From positions 17,271,566 to 17,335,565 of the forward strand of contig OY821743.1 in NCBI GenBank assembly GCA_963682055.1: a stretch of 64,000 nt of DNA. The letters run 5' to 3'. The notes under the pieces were generated by a model, which saw only the letters and a list, made by a program, of their open reading frames with translations, did no database searches and was not told where the DNA came from. Positions 33,917 through 45,349 of this stretch are shown in pieces; the first letter of the stretch is position 1, and every line of letters begins with the position of its first letter. The stretch comes from Primula veris. Its lineage: Eukaryota > Streptophyta > Magnoliopsida > Ericales > Primulaceae. A program made the position numbers and the translations under genes.

Positions 33917-35127
33917 TGTTAGGACCAGATTTCTGGTCTAAATATTGTTTATTGTCTATTGGTTTTCACCAAATAAATCCTAACTGTTGTTAAGAACTAA
34001 GACAGTAATGACAGGTTTCAAGTATCAGTTGCAACCTCAGTTGCAACCTACTAAGTCAGTAGTGACAGGTTTCAAGTACCAGTTGCAACCTCAGTTGCAA
34101 CCTATTAAGTCAGTAGTGAAGGTTTCAAGTACTAGTTGCAACCTCAGTTGCAACCACAGTTCCAACCTACTGCTCAGCAGTATTCTGTCTAGTTCTGTAA
34201 ATCTCCCATGCATTGCGTGATACTTCAGCATTGATTGACTCCAATCATCATTGGTTGATACCTGTTTAATAACCAGCTTGATTGAAGGAGTTAGTATTTT
34301 CCTATAACTAGGAAACATATAAAAAGATCATATCTTGGAAAGATATCTTTTAAGTATTCATGTAAAACATTAACTCCTAATTTTATTCAATCTTTAAACA
34401 TGTCATTCTGAATTGATAAGGAACCAAGATTGAAACATGTGATAAAGATTATTATAAGAATAGAGATATAGAATTATAAATGTAAATGAAACATAACCAA
34501 TCTCTTTATATCTTTTAAGAAATCTTTCCTTACCACTTTAATATTCTCAATAAACGCATATTAACCTTTTAGAATCATATGAGAACATATCCTGCATGCT
34601 GTAGAACAATTTATAATCAATAAATGACAGCAGATTGAAGCCAATCAATAAAGTCAAAAACAATCAAAAGATATTGAAGAATAGAAGATTGTTTTTACTT
34701 GCTTATATACTTGATAACTTAGCTTGTAAAAGTGTGTGTTCTAAATTATAAAGAACTTATTTTCTAGAGAGAATACACGTGAGCTTTAAAAAGAAAACAA
34801 TGGTGGGATGCCATTGATTTATAAGTGATAGTTATAGAGTAGGAGCAATATAGAGATAGGCAGAAAAACCTAGAGGGAGTCTAAGTGTTTTTCGTTAAGA
34901 CTTGAGTCCTATATTGTAAGCTTTTTATAATATCATAATCTGGGTAAGTGCCCCGGAGACGTAGCCTAGTTAGGTGAACTCCGTTGTTAAATGTGCGTGT
35001 GATTTAATTTACGTACATTTAACTTTTTACAGTTCTGTCCATTTATACACTGGGTTCTAACTGTGGTTGCAACCTCACTTAGAACCTAACTGCAAAACTG
35101 CAACTAGAACAGCGGATAGGAATTTCA
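33917..35127 (+). repeat. 5' LTR of the copia element (1211 bp)
   Basis: Contains three 54-bp tandem repeats (34012, 34066, 34120) built on AGTTGCAACC. The segment 34205-34632 is inverted relative to the 3' LTR. Confidence 0.92.
34205..34632 (+). repeat. LTR segment inverted relative to the other LTR
   Basis: 428 bp whose reverse complement equals 43138-43565 with few differences, while the flanks on both sides are collinear between the LTRs. Confidence 0.9.
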
Positions 35128-35129
35128 AT

Positions 35130-35141
35130 TGGTATCAGAGC
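35130..35141 (+). promoter_or_regulatory. tRNA-iMet primer binding site
   Basis: TGGTATCAGAGC two bases after the 5' LTR, complementary to the 3' end of initiator tRNA-Met, as in most plant copia elements. Confidence 0.9.
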
Positions 35142-35186
35142 TTCACACTAGATCTTACTTAGTGTGGATCCTGTGTTCTAGTAACA

Positions 35187-36389
35187 ATGGACTTAATGAG
35201 GGAAGGAAACGCTTTCAACAAAACTCCATTGCTTGAAGGAGGAGTAAACTATGGAGTATGGAAAATCAGAATGAGGTCTTTCATCAAGCAGCAGAATGAA
35301 CATGCATGGAAAACTGTTATGTATGGATGGGAGGCTCCAACTACCATTGATAGTGAAGGAGAACTGGTTCTTATACCTGAAGACAGATGGTCTACTGAAG
35401 AAGACAGAAAATCAAGTGCCAACTCAACAGCCATAAACTTGATTTTTGCTGGTGTAACTCTCAGTGTATTCAGGTATATCTCTCATTGTGAAACAGCTAA
35501 AGAAGCATGTGATATTTTGCAAGTTACTTTTGAAGGAACCATTAAAGTAAAAGCTTTCAAACTTCAACAGTTAACTACCCAATTTGAAAACTTAAGAATG
35601 GAGGAAGATGAAAACATTGAACAATTTAATGGTAGAATCTGCCACATTGCTCATCAAGCTGGAACCTTAGGTGAAAAATACAGTGATGCTAAACTTGTTA
35701 AGAAAACTCTTAGGTCACTCCCAGAAAGGTTTGAAATTAAGGTCACAGCTATTGAAGAATCAACTGACTTAGATAATCTTAAACTTGAAGAACTCATAGG
35801 AAATCTAAGTACTCATGAACTAAAATTCTTCAAACATAAAAGACCAGAAAAGGGAATAGCATTTCAAGCTAAGAAATCTGAATCTAATGTCTGTGATAAA
35901 ATGAGTGATGAAGAACAACTAGCTTTCTTTGCAAAAAAGGTTTACAAGAAGTTTTATAAGAAAAAGGAGGATGATACTGGTTCATCTAAAAACTTTCAGA
36001 AAAAGGATAACCATTTTAAGACAGAGTCTAGGTTCAACAATAACTCTACAGGAAAGTGGAATTCCAAAGAGAAGGATAACAAAGAATACAAACCTAAAGA
36101 GATTCAGTGTAGAGAATGTAGAGGTTTTGGTCATATTCAGGCTGAGTGTGCAAACACCTTAAAAAGAAACAAAAACGCTTATATAACCACTCATAGTGAT
36201 AGTGATTCTGAGAGCAACAGTGATGAAGAGGATGGTTCTAATTTTGTTAATTTCATGGGAATAATCACTGAAAAAGAACCTACTTATGAAAGTGACTGTG
36301 AGCAGGTTTCAACCGTAGTTACAACTGCCATTGAAACCTATAGCAGTGATGAGGAAGAACCTTCTGATGAAAACATTACTAAGCAATAG
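35187..36389 (+). pseudogene. gag: copia gag, 5' part, ending at an in-frame TAG
   Basis: 400 codons from ATG. The N-terminal Gag region has NYGVWKIRMRSFI, the UBN2-like middle has IEQFNGRICHIAHQAG, and a CX2CX4HX4C zinc knuckle is CRECRGFGHIQAEC (near residue 310); an acidic Ser/Asp/Glu tail follows. Gag forms the particle and binds RNA. The TAG at 36387-36389 interrupts a frame that is otherwise open into the next segment. CAG to TAG deamination is the simple explanation; the CAA-TAG-C context also resembles leaky stops, but readthrough is untested. Confidence 0.8.
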
Positions 36390-37394
36390 CTTGTTCTGTA
36401 TGAAAAGTATAAATGTCTGAGTAAACAAGCCTTGATCATAAGCAAACTGAATGTTGATCTAAAGGATGAGGTTAAAAGTCTTACTGAGAAGCTTAAACTA
36501 CAACTGGCTGAACTTACTGAAACTAAAAAGATAATAAAATTGCTGAATGTTTCTGCTTCAGATAAATTAGATGACATGCTGTCATATTCTAGAGGCTCCA
36601 AAGATATCAATGGTCTAGGTTACTATGGAGGTAAATGTACAGGAAAAACTACTTTTATTGAAGCTGTTGCTAAAGCTAAAGCTAATGATTTTGACAATAA
36701 GGTTAGAAGCTCAGTTGCAACCAGATTTGCAACCAGGAATAAAACTCAGGTTTTTGTAAAGAAGGTTGGAAGCTCAGTTACAACCAAAGTTGCAACCATG
36801 AATAAACTGAATAACTTTAGGGTGAAGCTATGTAATTTCTGTAAAAAACCTGGTCATTCTGAAATCCAGTGTTATTTAAAAAAAAATAGAAAGTATATTT
36901 CCCAGAAAACCTGGTTGGCTTCTGTCAATAAAAATTTGAAATGGGTTTGGAAAGTAAAAGAAAAAGCCACCTTAATTGCTAACAACAAAGCTGTTATTAA
37001 TTCTTTGAATGATGTTACTTCTAATGATTGGTATTTTGACAGTGGTTGCTCCAAGCACATGACAGGTACTGCAAGTCTCTTAAAAAATATCACCATTCTT
37101 ACAGGTAACACTGTTGTGTTTGGAGGTGGAGATACAGGAAAAATTGTTGGTAAAGGTACCTTAAACAAACCTGGAATGCCCAGTATTGAGGATGTTTTTC
37201 TTATAGATGGTCTAAAAGCTAATCTTATTAGTATCAGTCAACTCTGTGATAATAAAATGAATGTTAAATTTGACAAAGAAAGGTGTCTAGTTACTAATCT
37301 TAACAATGATTTAATCATGACTGGAGTTAGATCAACCAACAGCTGCTATGTGTTTGAAAAAGCTGAAAAAGAATTGCCTCAAAGTAGGTGTTAA
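36390..37394 (+). pseudogene. copia gag C-terminus and protease
   Basis: Same frame as gag. Contains a second zinc knuckle CNFCKKPGHSEIQC and the aspartic protease start WYFDSGCSKHMTG with the active-site D-S-G. A 1-nt frameshift near 37380 takes the reading into the pol frame (LKVGVNQ in the shifted frame). Confidence 0.8.
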
Positions 37395-40164
37395 TCAAGC
37401 CATTACTAATAATGTAGATATTTGGCACAAAAGGCTTGGGCATGTGAATTAAAAAACTTTAGATAAGCTTGTCAAAAAGGAATTGATAAGAGGAATTCCT
37501 AAATTTAGTGCTAAAACTCAAAGTGTCTGTGGTGACTGTGCTATAGGCAAACAAACCAAAAGTATTCACAAAAGTAATAGTCAAATCTACACTAAGAGAG
37601 TCTTAGAACTTCTACATATTGACTTGATGGGTCCTATGCAAACTGCTAGTATAGGTGGTAAGAAGTACATTTTGGTAGTTGTAGATGATTTCTCTAGATA
37701 CTCTTGGGTAGTGTTCTTAAAGGATAAGTCTGAAACTTTTGAACTGTTTAAAACTCTGTGCTTAAAACTACAACTTGAAAAGGGTTCCACTAGTGGTAAT
37801 ATTGCTAGGATTAGAAGTGATCATGGAACTGAATTTGAAAATATCAAGTTTAGAGAGTTCTGCAACTCCTTAGGTATAAGTCATGAGTTCTCTGCTCCTA
37901 AGACTCCACAGCAAAATGGCATAGTTGAAAGGAAAAATATAACCATTCAGGAAATGGCTAGAGTAATGCTTAACTCTAAGAAACTTGCCAATAGATTTTG
38001 GGCTGAAGCTGTTAATACTGCCTGTCATATAGTTAATAGAGTTTATATTACTAAAGGGACTTCCATGACAACTTATGAAATATGGAAAGGTAGAAAACCA
38101 AATGTTAAGTATTTTCAAGTCTTTGGATGTGTTTGCTACATTCTCAGAGATAGAGAGCATCTTGGTAAATTTGACTCTAAAAGTGATAAAGAGATTTTTC
38201 TTGGTTATGCTCATAATAGCAGAGCATTTAGAGTCTTCAATCAAAGAACAAACTGTGTTATGGAATCTTATAATGTGTTATTTGATGACCTAAAAACTGT
38301 TGATGAGATTACAGGTGATGATGAACAGCCTGAGATTGCAGAAAAAGAGAAAGAAGAAACTCAACAAATAGGAAGTCCCAGAGTGGTTGGAAGTCCAGTT
38401 GCAACTGAGGTTACAACTGAGGTTGGAACCACAGTTGAAACCCAGAATGCTGCTGAATCTGAAGAAGAAGAAGAAGAAAGTTCTCATGTGCAGTCAACTA
38501 GCAGGCCTCGCTATGTAAGGACTCAGAAAAATCATTCTCTTGACAATGTCATAGGAGAAGTAGCTTCAGGTATGAAAACCAGAGGTAAAAGAAATAATGT
38601 TGTTCACTTTGCTTGTTATATTTCTCAGTTAGAACCTAAGAATATAACAGAAGCTCTAGAAGATAGTGAATGGATTTTAGCTATGCAGGATGAATTGTCT
38701 CAATTTGAAAGAAATGATGTATGGACTTTAGTACCCAGACCTTCTAATAAAAATGTTATAGGGACTAAATGGATTTTTAGAAATAAAAGTGATGAGGATG
38801 GAGTGATTATCAGGAATAAATCTAGGTTGGTAGCTCAGTGTTATACACAAATTGAGGGAATTGACTTTGATGAAACTTTTGCTCCAGTAGCTAGAATTGA
38901 ATCCATTAGAATGCTATTATCTCTTGCATGTCTGTATGATTTTAAACTGTTTCAACTTGACATAAAGAGTGCTTTTCTTAATGGTGTGATTAATGAAGAG
39001 GTTTATGTCTGTCAACCTAAGTGATTTGAAGATCCTAACTTTCCTGAACATGTTTATTTGCTGAAAAAGGCCTTGTATGGTCTTAAGCAAGCTCCTAGAG
39101 ACTGGTATGATAGATTAACCAAGTTTTTGCTTGAAAAAGGTTTTAACAGAGGGGGAGTTGATAAAACTCTGTTTACAAAGAAAACTACAAAGGATATAAT
39201 AGTTGCTCAAATATATGTTGATGACATTGTTTTTGGCTCAACTTCTAATAGAATGATAGAAGAATTCATTTCTGATATGAAGAATGAATTTGAAATGAGT
39301 GGTGGAGGTGAATTGACTTACTTTCTAGGATTGCAAGTTAAACAGAATGAGAAAGGGATTTTTCTATGTCAGAGTAAGTATGCAGACAATCTTGTTAAGA
39401 AGTTTGGTGTAAGTGAGAGTAAAGAAAAGAGAACTCCTATGAGTACTACCCTTAAACTGTCTAAAAATGATAAAGGAAAAAGTGTCTGTCCCAGTCTTTA
39501 TAGATCCATGATTGGAAGTTTGCTGTATTTAACTGCTAGTAGACCAGACCTTTGTTTAAGTGTAGGAGTTTGTGCCAGATATCAAGCAAATCCTTTAGAA
39601 CCTCATCTTCTAACTGTCAAATGAATTCTAAGGTATGTAAAAGGAACACCTCATCTAGGCCTATGGTATTCTAAAGATACAAACCATTTTCTTAGTGGCT
39701 ACTGTGATGCAGATTGGGCAGGAAACATAGATGATAGAAAGAGTACTTCTGGTGGTTGTTTTTATTTTGGAAACAACCTTGTTTCTTGGTTCAGTAAAAA
39801 GCAAAATTGCATATCTTTGTCTACTGCTGAAGCAGAATATGTTGCAGCTGGAAGTGGATGCACTCAACTAATTTGGATGAAACAGATGTTAACTGATTAC
39901 AATGTTAAACAAGAAATATTAACTCTGTTTTGTGATAACAAAAGTGCTATAGATTTAGCTAAAAATTCAGTTCAACATTCCAGAACCAAACATATTGATC
40001 TAAGGCATCATTTTATAAGAGAACTAGTTGAAGAAAAGAGCTTAATTTTAGAACATGTTTCAACTGAAAGACAATTAGCAGATATTTTCACAAAACCCCT
40101 TGATACAAACAAGTTTGAATCATTAAGAAGTGACATAGGGGTATGTCATTATCAATCTAATTGA
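37381..40164 (+). pseudogene. pol: copia pol: integrase, reverse transcriptase, RNase H
   Basis: One frame with three stops: TAA near 37450, TGA 39022-39024, TGA 39622-39624. Order: GAG-pre-integrase (WHKRLGH, CGDCAIGKQ), integrase core with Asp in HIDLMGP, Asp in RSDHGTEF and Glu in NGIVERKN; RT with KWIFRNK, QLDIKSAFLNG and the catalytic YVDD near 39213; RNase H with DADWAG and the terminal KHIDLRHHF region. All catalytic residues visible are kept; only the stops and frameshift disable it. A Glu-rich linker separates integrase and RT. Confidence 0.88.
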
Positions 40165-41128
40165 ATATTCTTGCTAAATATGTCTGTATTGAGTACCTTC
40201 AATAATTTTTATTTCTAAGGTTAAGTCTTAATTGAGCTATGCTGTTTTTGTTTTGAAAAAGCCGCTTTTTGGTGTCTCAAAAACAGATATGAGGTAACTT
40301 GTCCTTGAAAACCTCTCTGGTAATAGAGTTGCAAGCACAAAGTGCAATTTTTTTTTGGTGGTTGCAAGCTTAGTTGCAACCTCAGTTGAAACCTCATTCT
40401 CTCAACAACTGGTTAGAAGTTCAGTTACAACTTCAGTTGAAACCTCATGTTAAAAATACTGGTTGCAAGCGCAGTTGCAACACCAGTTGAAACCTCAGTC
40501 TATTTTATAACTGCCAAGACAAAGTCTTGTTATTTTTGACATCACTTATACTCTTTCCTTGCTGAGGTCATCAAACTAGTTTTTGTGTAGAGATAAAAAC
40601 GGATTTGCTCAATTTAATCTCCTGAAATTTAACCTTTATTAGAGTTATTCTATGATAAACATATTTTCTTGGGTAAATTGCTAGATTTTCGTTTTTCAAA
40701 AGCTTAAATATTTGTCTTATTACTATCTTTATCTTGAAGCATGTCAAATTTCCATCAAAACTTCAACTCTTGAATTTCAAATTTTGGATAAATCTGTTTA
40801 AAAAGGAATGTTTATCTGTATTAATTGCTGGATTTATCTTAATACCAACTGTTTCCTTCGTGATTTAAGCTGTTTAATTTTTCAAATTTTTTTTGATAAG
40901 AACTTTCCTATTTTTTTGGCTAAATCTATTTCATAATTGATTTGCATGTATCTCTTTCCAATTTCAAAAGGATATGGACTTTATTGCTATTTATACAAAA
41001 TTCTTTTAACATCCAAACTCAATTACACTTTACAGAATTACTCTCTCTCTTTCTAAACTGTACAACCCTAGGTCTCTGTAAAAACCCACTGCGTAGTTCC
41101 AAGCTCACTTCTAACCCTAGTTGCAACC
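40165..41128. other. Non-coding spacer between pol and extra ORF
   Basis: Repeated AGTTGCAACC and AGTTGAAACC words at about 40370-40500; otherwise T-rich. It ends CTAGTTGCAACC directly before the ATG of the extra ORF. Confidence 0.6.
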
Positions 41129-42451
41129 ATGTCTTCACACTCTTCTAAAAACCCCAACCTGGACAGTGACGATGATTGCACTCTAAGAGATTTCATGAAT
41201 AAATCTCCAACCAGTCCAGGATCAAAAGCTAAGGTAAGTGAGACTTCCTCATCTCAGAAAAAGCGCACTAAGAAAAGAGCTAGGAAATCTGTAGAGGATC
41301 ATCCAACTCCAACTGTTTTCTGTTATAAGTCTAAGTTTCATGAGACTGGCCCTAGGTTCTGGAGTAGGACCATGTATAGGAGGTATAGGTCTTTTGCTGG
41401 TAGGGAGATTCATAGTGAAAGAAGACTTAATCTGGTTAGCTATCCTCATATTCAAGTACATGTTGAGAAACTGCTATCAGCTGTTGGCTTAGATAAAACT
41501 ATTTCTTATCCTGATTCTTATTACCCTGCTGTAATTAAGGAATTCTATGCCAATCTAAGTAGTAATGTGTTTGTTGAGGGTGATCCTGCCTATGGCAGAG
41601 TGTTTTTGAGGGGTGTGACTCTAGATTTCACCCCTAAGTTAATCAATGACTTTCTGTGTTGCCCTAGTCCTACTGAAGCTGACAATGCTGAACCAGACTT
41701 AGAAATTCTTGCTTTAATTCTAACTGGAAAGAACAATAGGTTTGATGGTCACTCCATTAAAACATCCTCCATCACCTTGTGTGCATCTGTGCTGCACAAA
41801 ATAGCTAGATTCAATTGGAATCCCACTAAGCAGCCTTCCAAAGTCAGTAAGGACATGGCCATATTTCTCTATAGGATCATGTCATCTTTGCCAATTAATT
41901 TTGGTAATCATGTATTTAATCTGATTAGAGACTTCAGTGACTCTACTTCCCAATCCATTCTGCTGCCTTTCCCTTGCCTAATCACTGCTGTAATTCTAGG
42001 CCAAGTCTCATCTTTGGGTAGAAATTCTCCCATAAGTATCTTAAATGAACCAATCACTGATTGTCCCTCTGCTATATATATCTCTGCAAAACTGCTCAAA
42101 TAAGGGCATGTCAATGACATCTCTGGAGAAAAGGGAAAAGAAAAAGAAGAAGAAACATCTAATGCTCCTTCAGAAAAGAAGAAGGGTGTGAGGTGGTATT
42201 TGAAGCAAAAGTTGTCTTACAATGCAGAAAGGAGAGCTGAGCTGGATACTGATGACTATCAAATCAAAAAGTTGCTGGAGAATCTTATAGAAAGTGAAGA
42301 TGATAGTGACAGTGATGGTGGTGACAGTGATGGGGATGCAACTCACAGTGATGATGGTCTCTCTATAAGCAGTGAAGATGAGCATGAAGAGGTTGTAAGG
42401 GACAGACCCCTAAGAGAAAGACCACCCCAGTCAAACATTCATATGAACTAG
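41129..42451 (+). pseudogene. Extra ORF after copia pol, plant-transposon-protein-like
   Basis: ATG at 41129; the frame is open to TAA 42101-42103 (324 aa), then continues in the same frame to 42451. N-terminus is Ser-rich and basic (KKRTKKRARKS). The middle has IKEFYANLSSNVFVEGD, VFLRGVTLDFTPKLINDFL, the pattern of the plant 'putative transposon protein' (Transposase_32-like) family. The C-terminal part is very acidic (repeated DSDGG/DSDGD). No signal peptide or transmembrane segment is evident, so envelope function is not supported. It corresponds by position to the env-like or additional ORFs of SIRE-like elements. Confidence 0.65.
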
Positions 42452-42832
42452 TTTGTCAAGGTTGTGACAAATAGGGGGAGTAAGAGAAAGTTTATTTGCT
42501 TCTGTTCTGTTTTCATGTTTAATTTTTAATGCTTAAGTTTCAACACTTGATTCTATTTCCAGTTATGCTGTATTAAGACAATTCTGTGCCTGTTTGGCTT
42601 TAATAATTCTGCACCCTCTTTCTGAAAAATATCTTATTGAAGTATGATTGTCTTTGAACTTGGAACAGGTCTGAAAACCTACTGTGTGCTTATATAATAT
42701 GCCTGCAATTCTAACTTGCAGGGGGAGCTAAAACAGATACATCAAAAGTATTGATACAATACAAATGTTGTATTGAAATTGCAGGTGGATTTATGTGGTT
42801 TATAAACTTAGTTGATTTGTCAAAACCAATGA
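42452..42832. other. Non-coding 3' region with two extra PPT-like sites
   Basis: AGGGGGAGTAAGAGAAAG near 42472 and CAGGGGGAGCTAAAA near 42719 resemble the true polypurine tract. Confidence 0.5.
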
Positions 42833-42845
42833 CAAAGGGGGAGAT
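42833..42845 (+). promoter_or_regulatory. Polypurine tract
   Basis: ACAAAGGGGGAGAT immediately before the 3' LTR, the plus-strand primer site. Confidence 0.85.
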
Positions 42846-43137
42846 TGTTAGGACCAGATTTCTGGTCTAAATATTGTTTATTGTCTATTGGTTTTCACCA
42901 AATAAATCCTAACTGTTGTTAAGAACTAAGACAGTAATGACATGTTTCAAGTATCAGTTGCAACCTCAGTTGCAACCTACTAAGTCAGTAGTGACAGGTT
43001 TCAAGTACCAGTTGCAACCTCAGTTGCAACCTATTAAGTCAGTAGTGAAGGTTTCAAGTACTAGTTGCAACCTCAGTTGCAACCACAGTTCCAACCTGCT
43101 GCTCAGCAGTATTCTGTCTAGTTCTGTAAATCTGCAT

Positions 43138-43565
43138 TGCTGTCATTTATTGATTATAAATTGTTCTACAGCATGCAGGATATGTTCTCATATGATTCTA
43201 AAAGGTTAATATGCGTTTATTGAGAATATCAAAGTGGTAAGGAAAGATTTCTTAAAAGATATAAAGAGATTGGTTATGTTTCCTTTACATTTATAATTCT
43301 ATATCTCTATTCTTATAATAATCTTTATCACATGTTTCAATCTTTGTTCCTTATCAATTCAGAATGATATGTTTAAAGATTGAATAAAATTAGGAGTTAA
43401 TGTTTTACATGAATACTTAAAAGATATCTTTCCAATATATGATCTTTTTATATGTTTCCTAGTTATAGGAAAATACTAACTCCTTCAATCAAGCTGGTTA
43501 TTAAACAGGTATCAACCAATGATGATTGGAGTCAATCAATGCTGAAGTATCAGGCAATGCATGGG
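43138..43565 (-). repeat. Inverted LTR segment, 3' LTR copy
   Basis: Reverse complement of 34205-34632. Short inverted words TGCATTGC (43133-43140) and GCAATGCA (43554-43561) lie at its borders. Confidence 0.9.
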
Positions 43566-43750
43566 AAGATTGAAGCCAATCAATAAAGTCAAAAACAATC
43601 AAAAGATATTGAAGAATAGAAGATTATTTTTACTTGCTTATATACTTGATAACTTAGCTTGTAAAAGTGTGTGTTCTAAATTATAAAAAATTTATTTTCT
43701 AGAGAGAATACACGTGAGCTTTAAAAAGAAAACAATGGTGGGATGCCATT

Positions 43751-44442
43751 TGTAACGACCCGGCCCTACGGGCCGAACCGCTACGCCCGTATCAACAATA
43801 TTGTCCGCTTTGGCACAACTTCCCAGGGCGGTCACCCATCCTGGTACTACTCCAAGCTAAGCACGCTTAACTGTGGAGTTTCGTCCTCGCTGTTGTGCCG
43901 CACGGCTTTAATAAGCCTTGTTTATAGGAAATGGATCTTTAAGCTCATATACCACACGGGTACTCTCATATCTGGGCGATGTGGGACTGACGCACAACAC
44001 CGCACCACAGAATTTCCTTCCTGGAAATCTGGGTCGTCACAATCACCCTCTCTTTAGGCACGACGTCCTCGTCGGGCACGTCGCCCTTCAGGGGCTCACA
44101 CACACGTGCTAGTCCCCACATTTCCGGCCAGATAGAGGCTCTGATACCAACTGTAACGACCCGGCCCTACGGGCCGAACCGCTACGCCCGTATCAACAAT
44201 ATTGTCCGCTTTGGCACAACTTCCCAGGGCGGTCATCCATCCTGGTACTACTCCAAGCTAAGCACGCTTAACTGTGGAGTTTCGTCCTCGCTGTTGTGCC
44301 GCACGGCTTTAATAGGCCTTGTTTATAGGAAATGGATCTTTAAGCTCATATACCACACGGGTACTCTCATATCTGGGCGATGTGGGACTGACGCACAACA
44401 CCGCACCACAGAATTTCCTTCCTGAAAATCTGGGTCGTCACA
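43751..44442 (-). mobile_element. Cassandra-type TRIM with 5S-rRNA-like LTRs
   Basis: Two 291-bp LTRs (43751-44041 and 44152-44442) flank a 110-bp interior. On the minus strand the LTR starts TGTGACGACCC and ends GGTCGTTACA, followed by a tRNA-iMet primer site (plus 44137-44150). Each LTR carries a 5S-rRNA-like block on the minus strand (AGTTAAGCGTGCTT, GGATGGGTGACC; plus about 43820-43884 in the left copy). CCATT is duplicated at 43746-43750 and 44443-44447. There are no ORFs; Cassandra elements depend on other elements for proteins. Confidence 0.95.
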
Positions 44443-44764
44443 CCATTGATTTATAAGTGATAGTTATAGAGTAGGAGCAATATAGAGATAGACAGAAAAA
44501 CCTAGAGGGAGTCTAAGTGTTTTTCGTTAAGACTTGAGTCCTATATTGTAAGCTTTTTATAATATCATAATCTGGGTAAGTGCCCCGGAGACGTAGCCTA
44601 GTTAGGTGAACTCCGTTGTTAAATGTGCGTGTGATTTCATTTACGTACATTTAACTTTTTACAGTTCTGTCCATTTATACACTGGGTTCTAACTGTGGTT
44701 GCAACCTCACTTAGAACCTAACTGCAAAACTGCAACTAGAACAGCGGATAGGAATTTCATAGTC

Positions 44765-45349
44765 TTTGGTATTATATTACAATTACAAATTTACAATGGC
44801 AATATAGATGAGTAAAAGATCTTTGAGCGTGCAGCATTCTAAACAGTATATATTCTCACAAGAAAAAACATATCTAATAAATATCTAATCAAATCATATA
44901 TTTCAACTATCAATTTAATTAGTCTTTGGTTTCCTATTACAATGGCAATATAAATAACGAAAATATCTTGATCATCCATTCTATATATACCGTACTCGTT
45001 CACCAGACGTCCACAACGTGAATTACTAAGTAACAGTGAGGTTATATGACTGGTTTACAAACCGTTTGCATAAAAATGTGTCAAATGGATAACAAAATTT
45101 AAATTTTGATTAATATTTAAGTTTAGGGTAGGCCTCATATGGTTCTATATTTTTATTTTGATTTTTAGTGTGTTGTACAATTTGTTTTTAATTTATCAAA
45201 TTCTAATTTGTTGAAAATAGAAAAAATAATTAGTTATTGAAAAACATAATCTAACAATTCATTTTCTAATATAACGATGGTTAAACTGGTATAAATGTTC
45301 CAAAGAGTCAATCTCCACGACTCCTTATATATCTATGCACTTATGCAAA
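44765..45349. other. Intergenic upstream of the defensin-like pair
   Basis: A 30-bp word with AGTCTTTGGT and ACAATGGCAATATA occurs at 44760 and 44921. From about 44990 the tandem duplication unit begins. Confidence 0.5.

Larger units (their letters stand above)
33917..44759 (+). mobile_element. Full-length Ty1/copia retrotransposon, SIRE-like, with nested TRIM
   Basis: Both LTRs begin TGTTAGGACC and end GGAATTTCA. The 5-bp TSD TAGTC is at 33912-33916 and 44760-44764. Internal order: tRNA-iMet PBS, gag, protease, integrase, reverse transcriptase-RNase H, an extra ORF, polypurine tract. The integrase-before-RT order defines Ty1/copia; an extra ORF after pol and two zinc knuckles in gag fit the SIRE-like lineage. 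At least five stops and one frameshift make it non-autonomous. Confidence 0.92.
42846..44759 (+). repeat. 3' LTR of the copia element, with nested Cassandra TRIM
   Basis: 1914 bp. Removing the 692-bp insert and its 5-bp TSD leaves 1217 bp, close to the 1211-bp 5' LTR. The 54-bp repeats are kept. The segment 43138-43565 is inverted relative to the 5' LTR. Confidence 0.92.

Noticed and set aside
43820..43884. 5S rRNA gene
   Set aside because: Only part of 5S is present, it lies within both LTRs of a TRIM with PBS and TSD, and is the known Cassandra feature.
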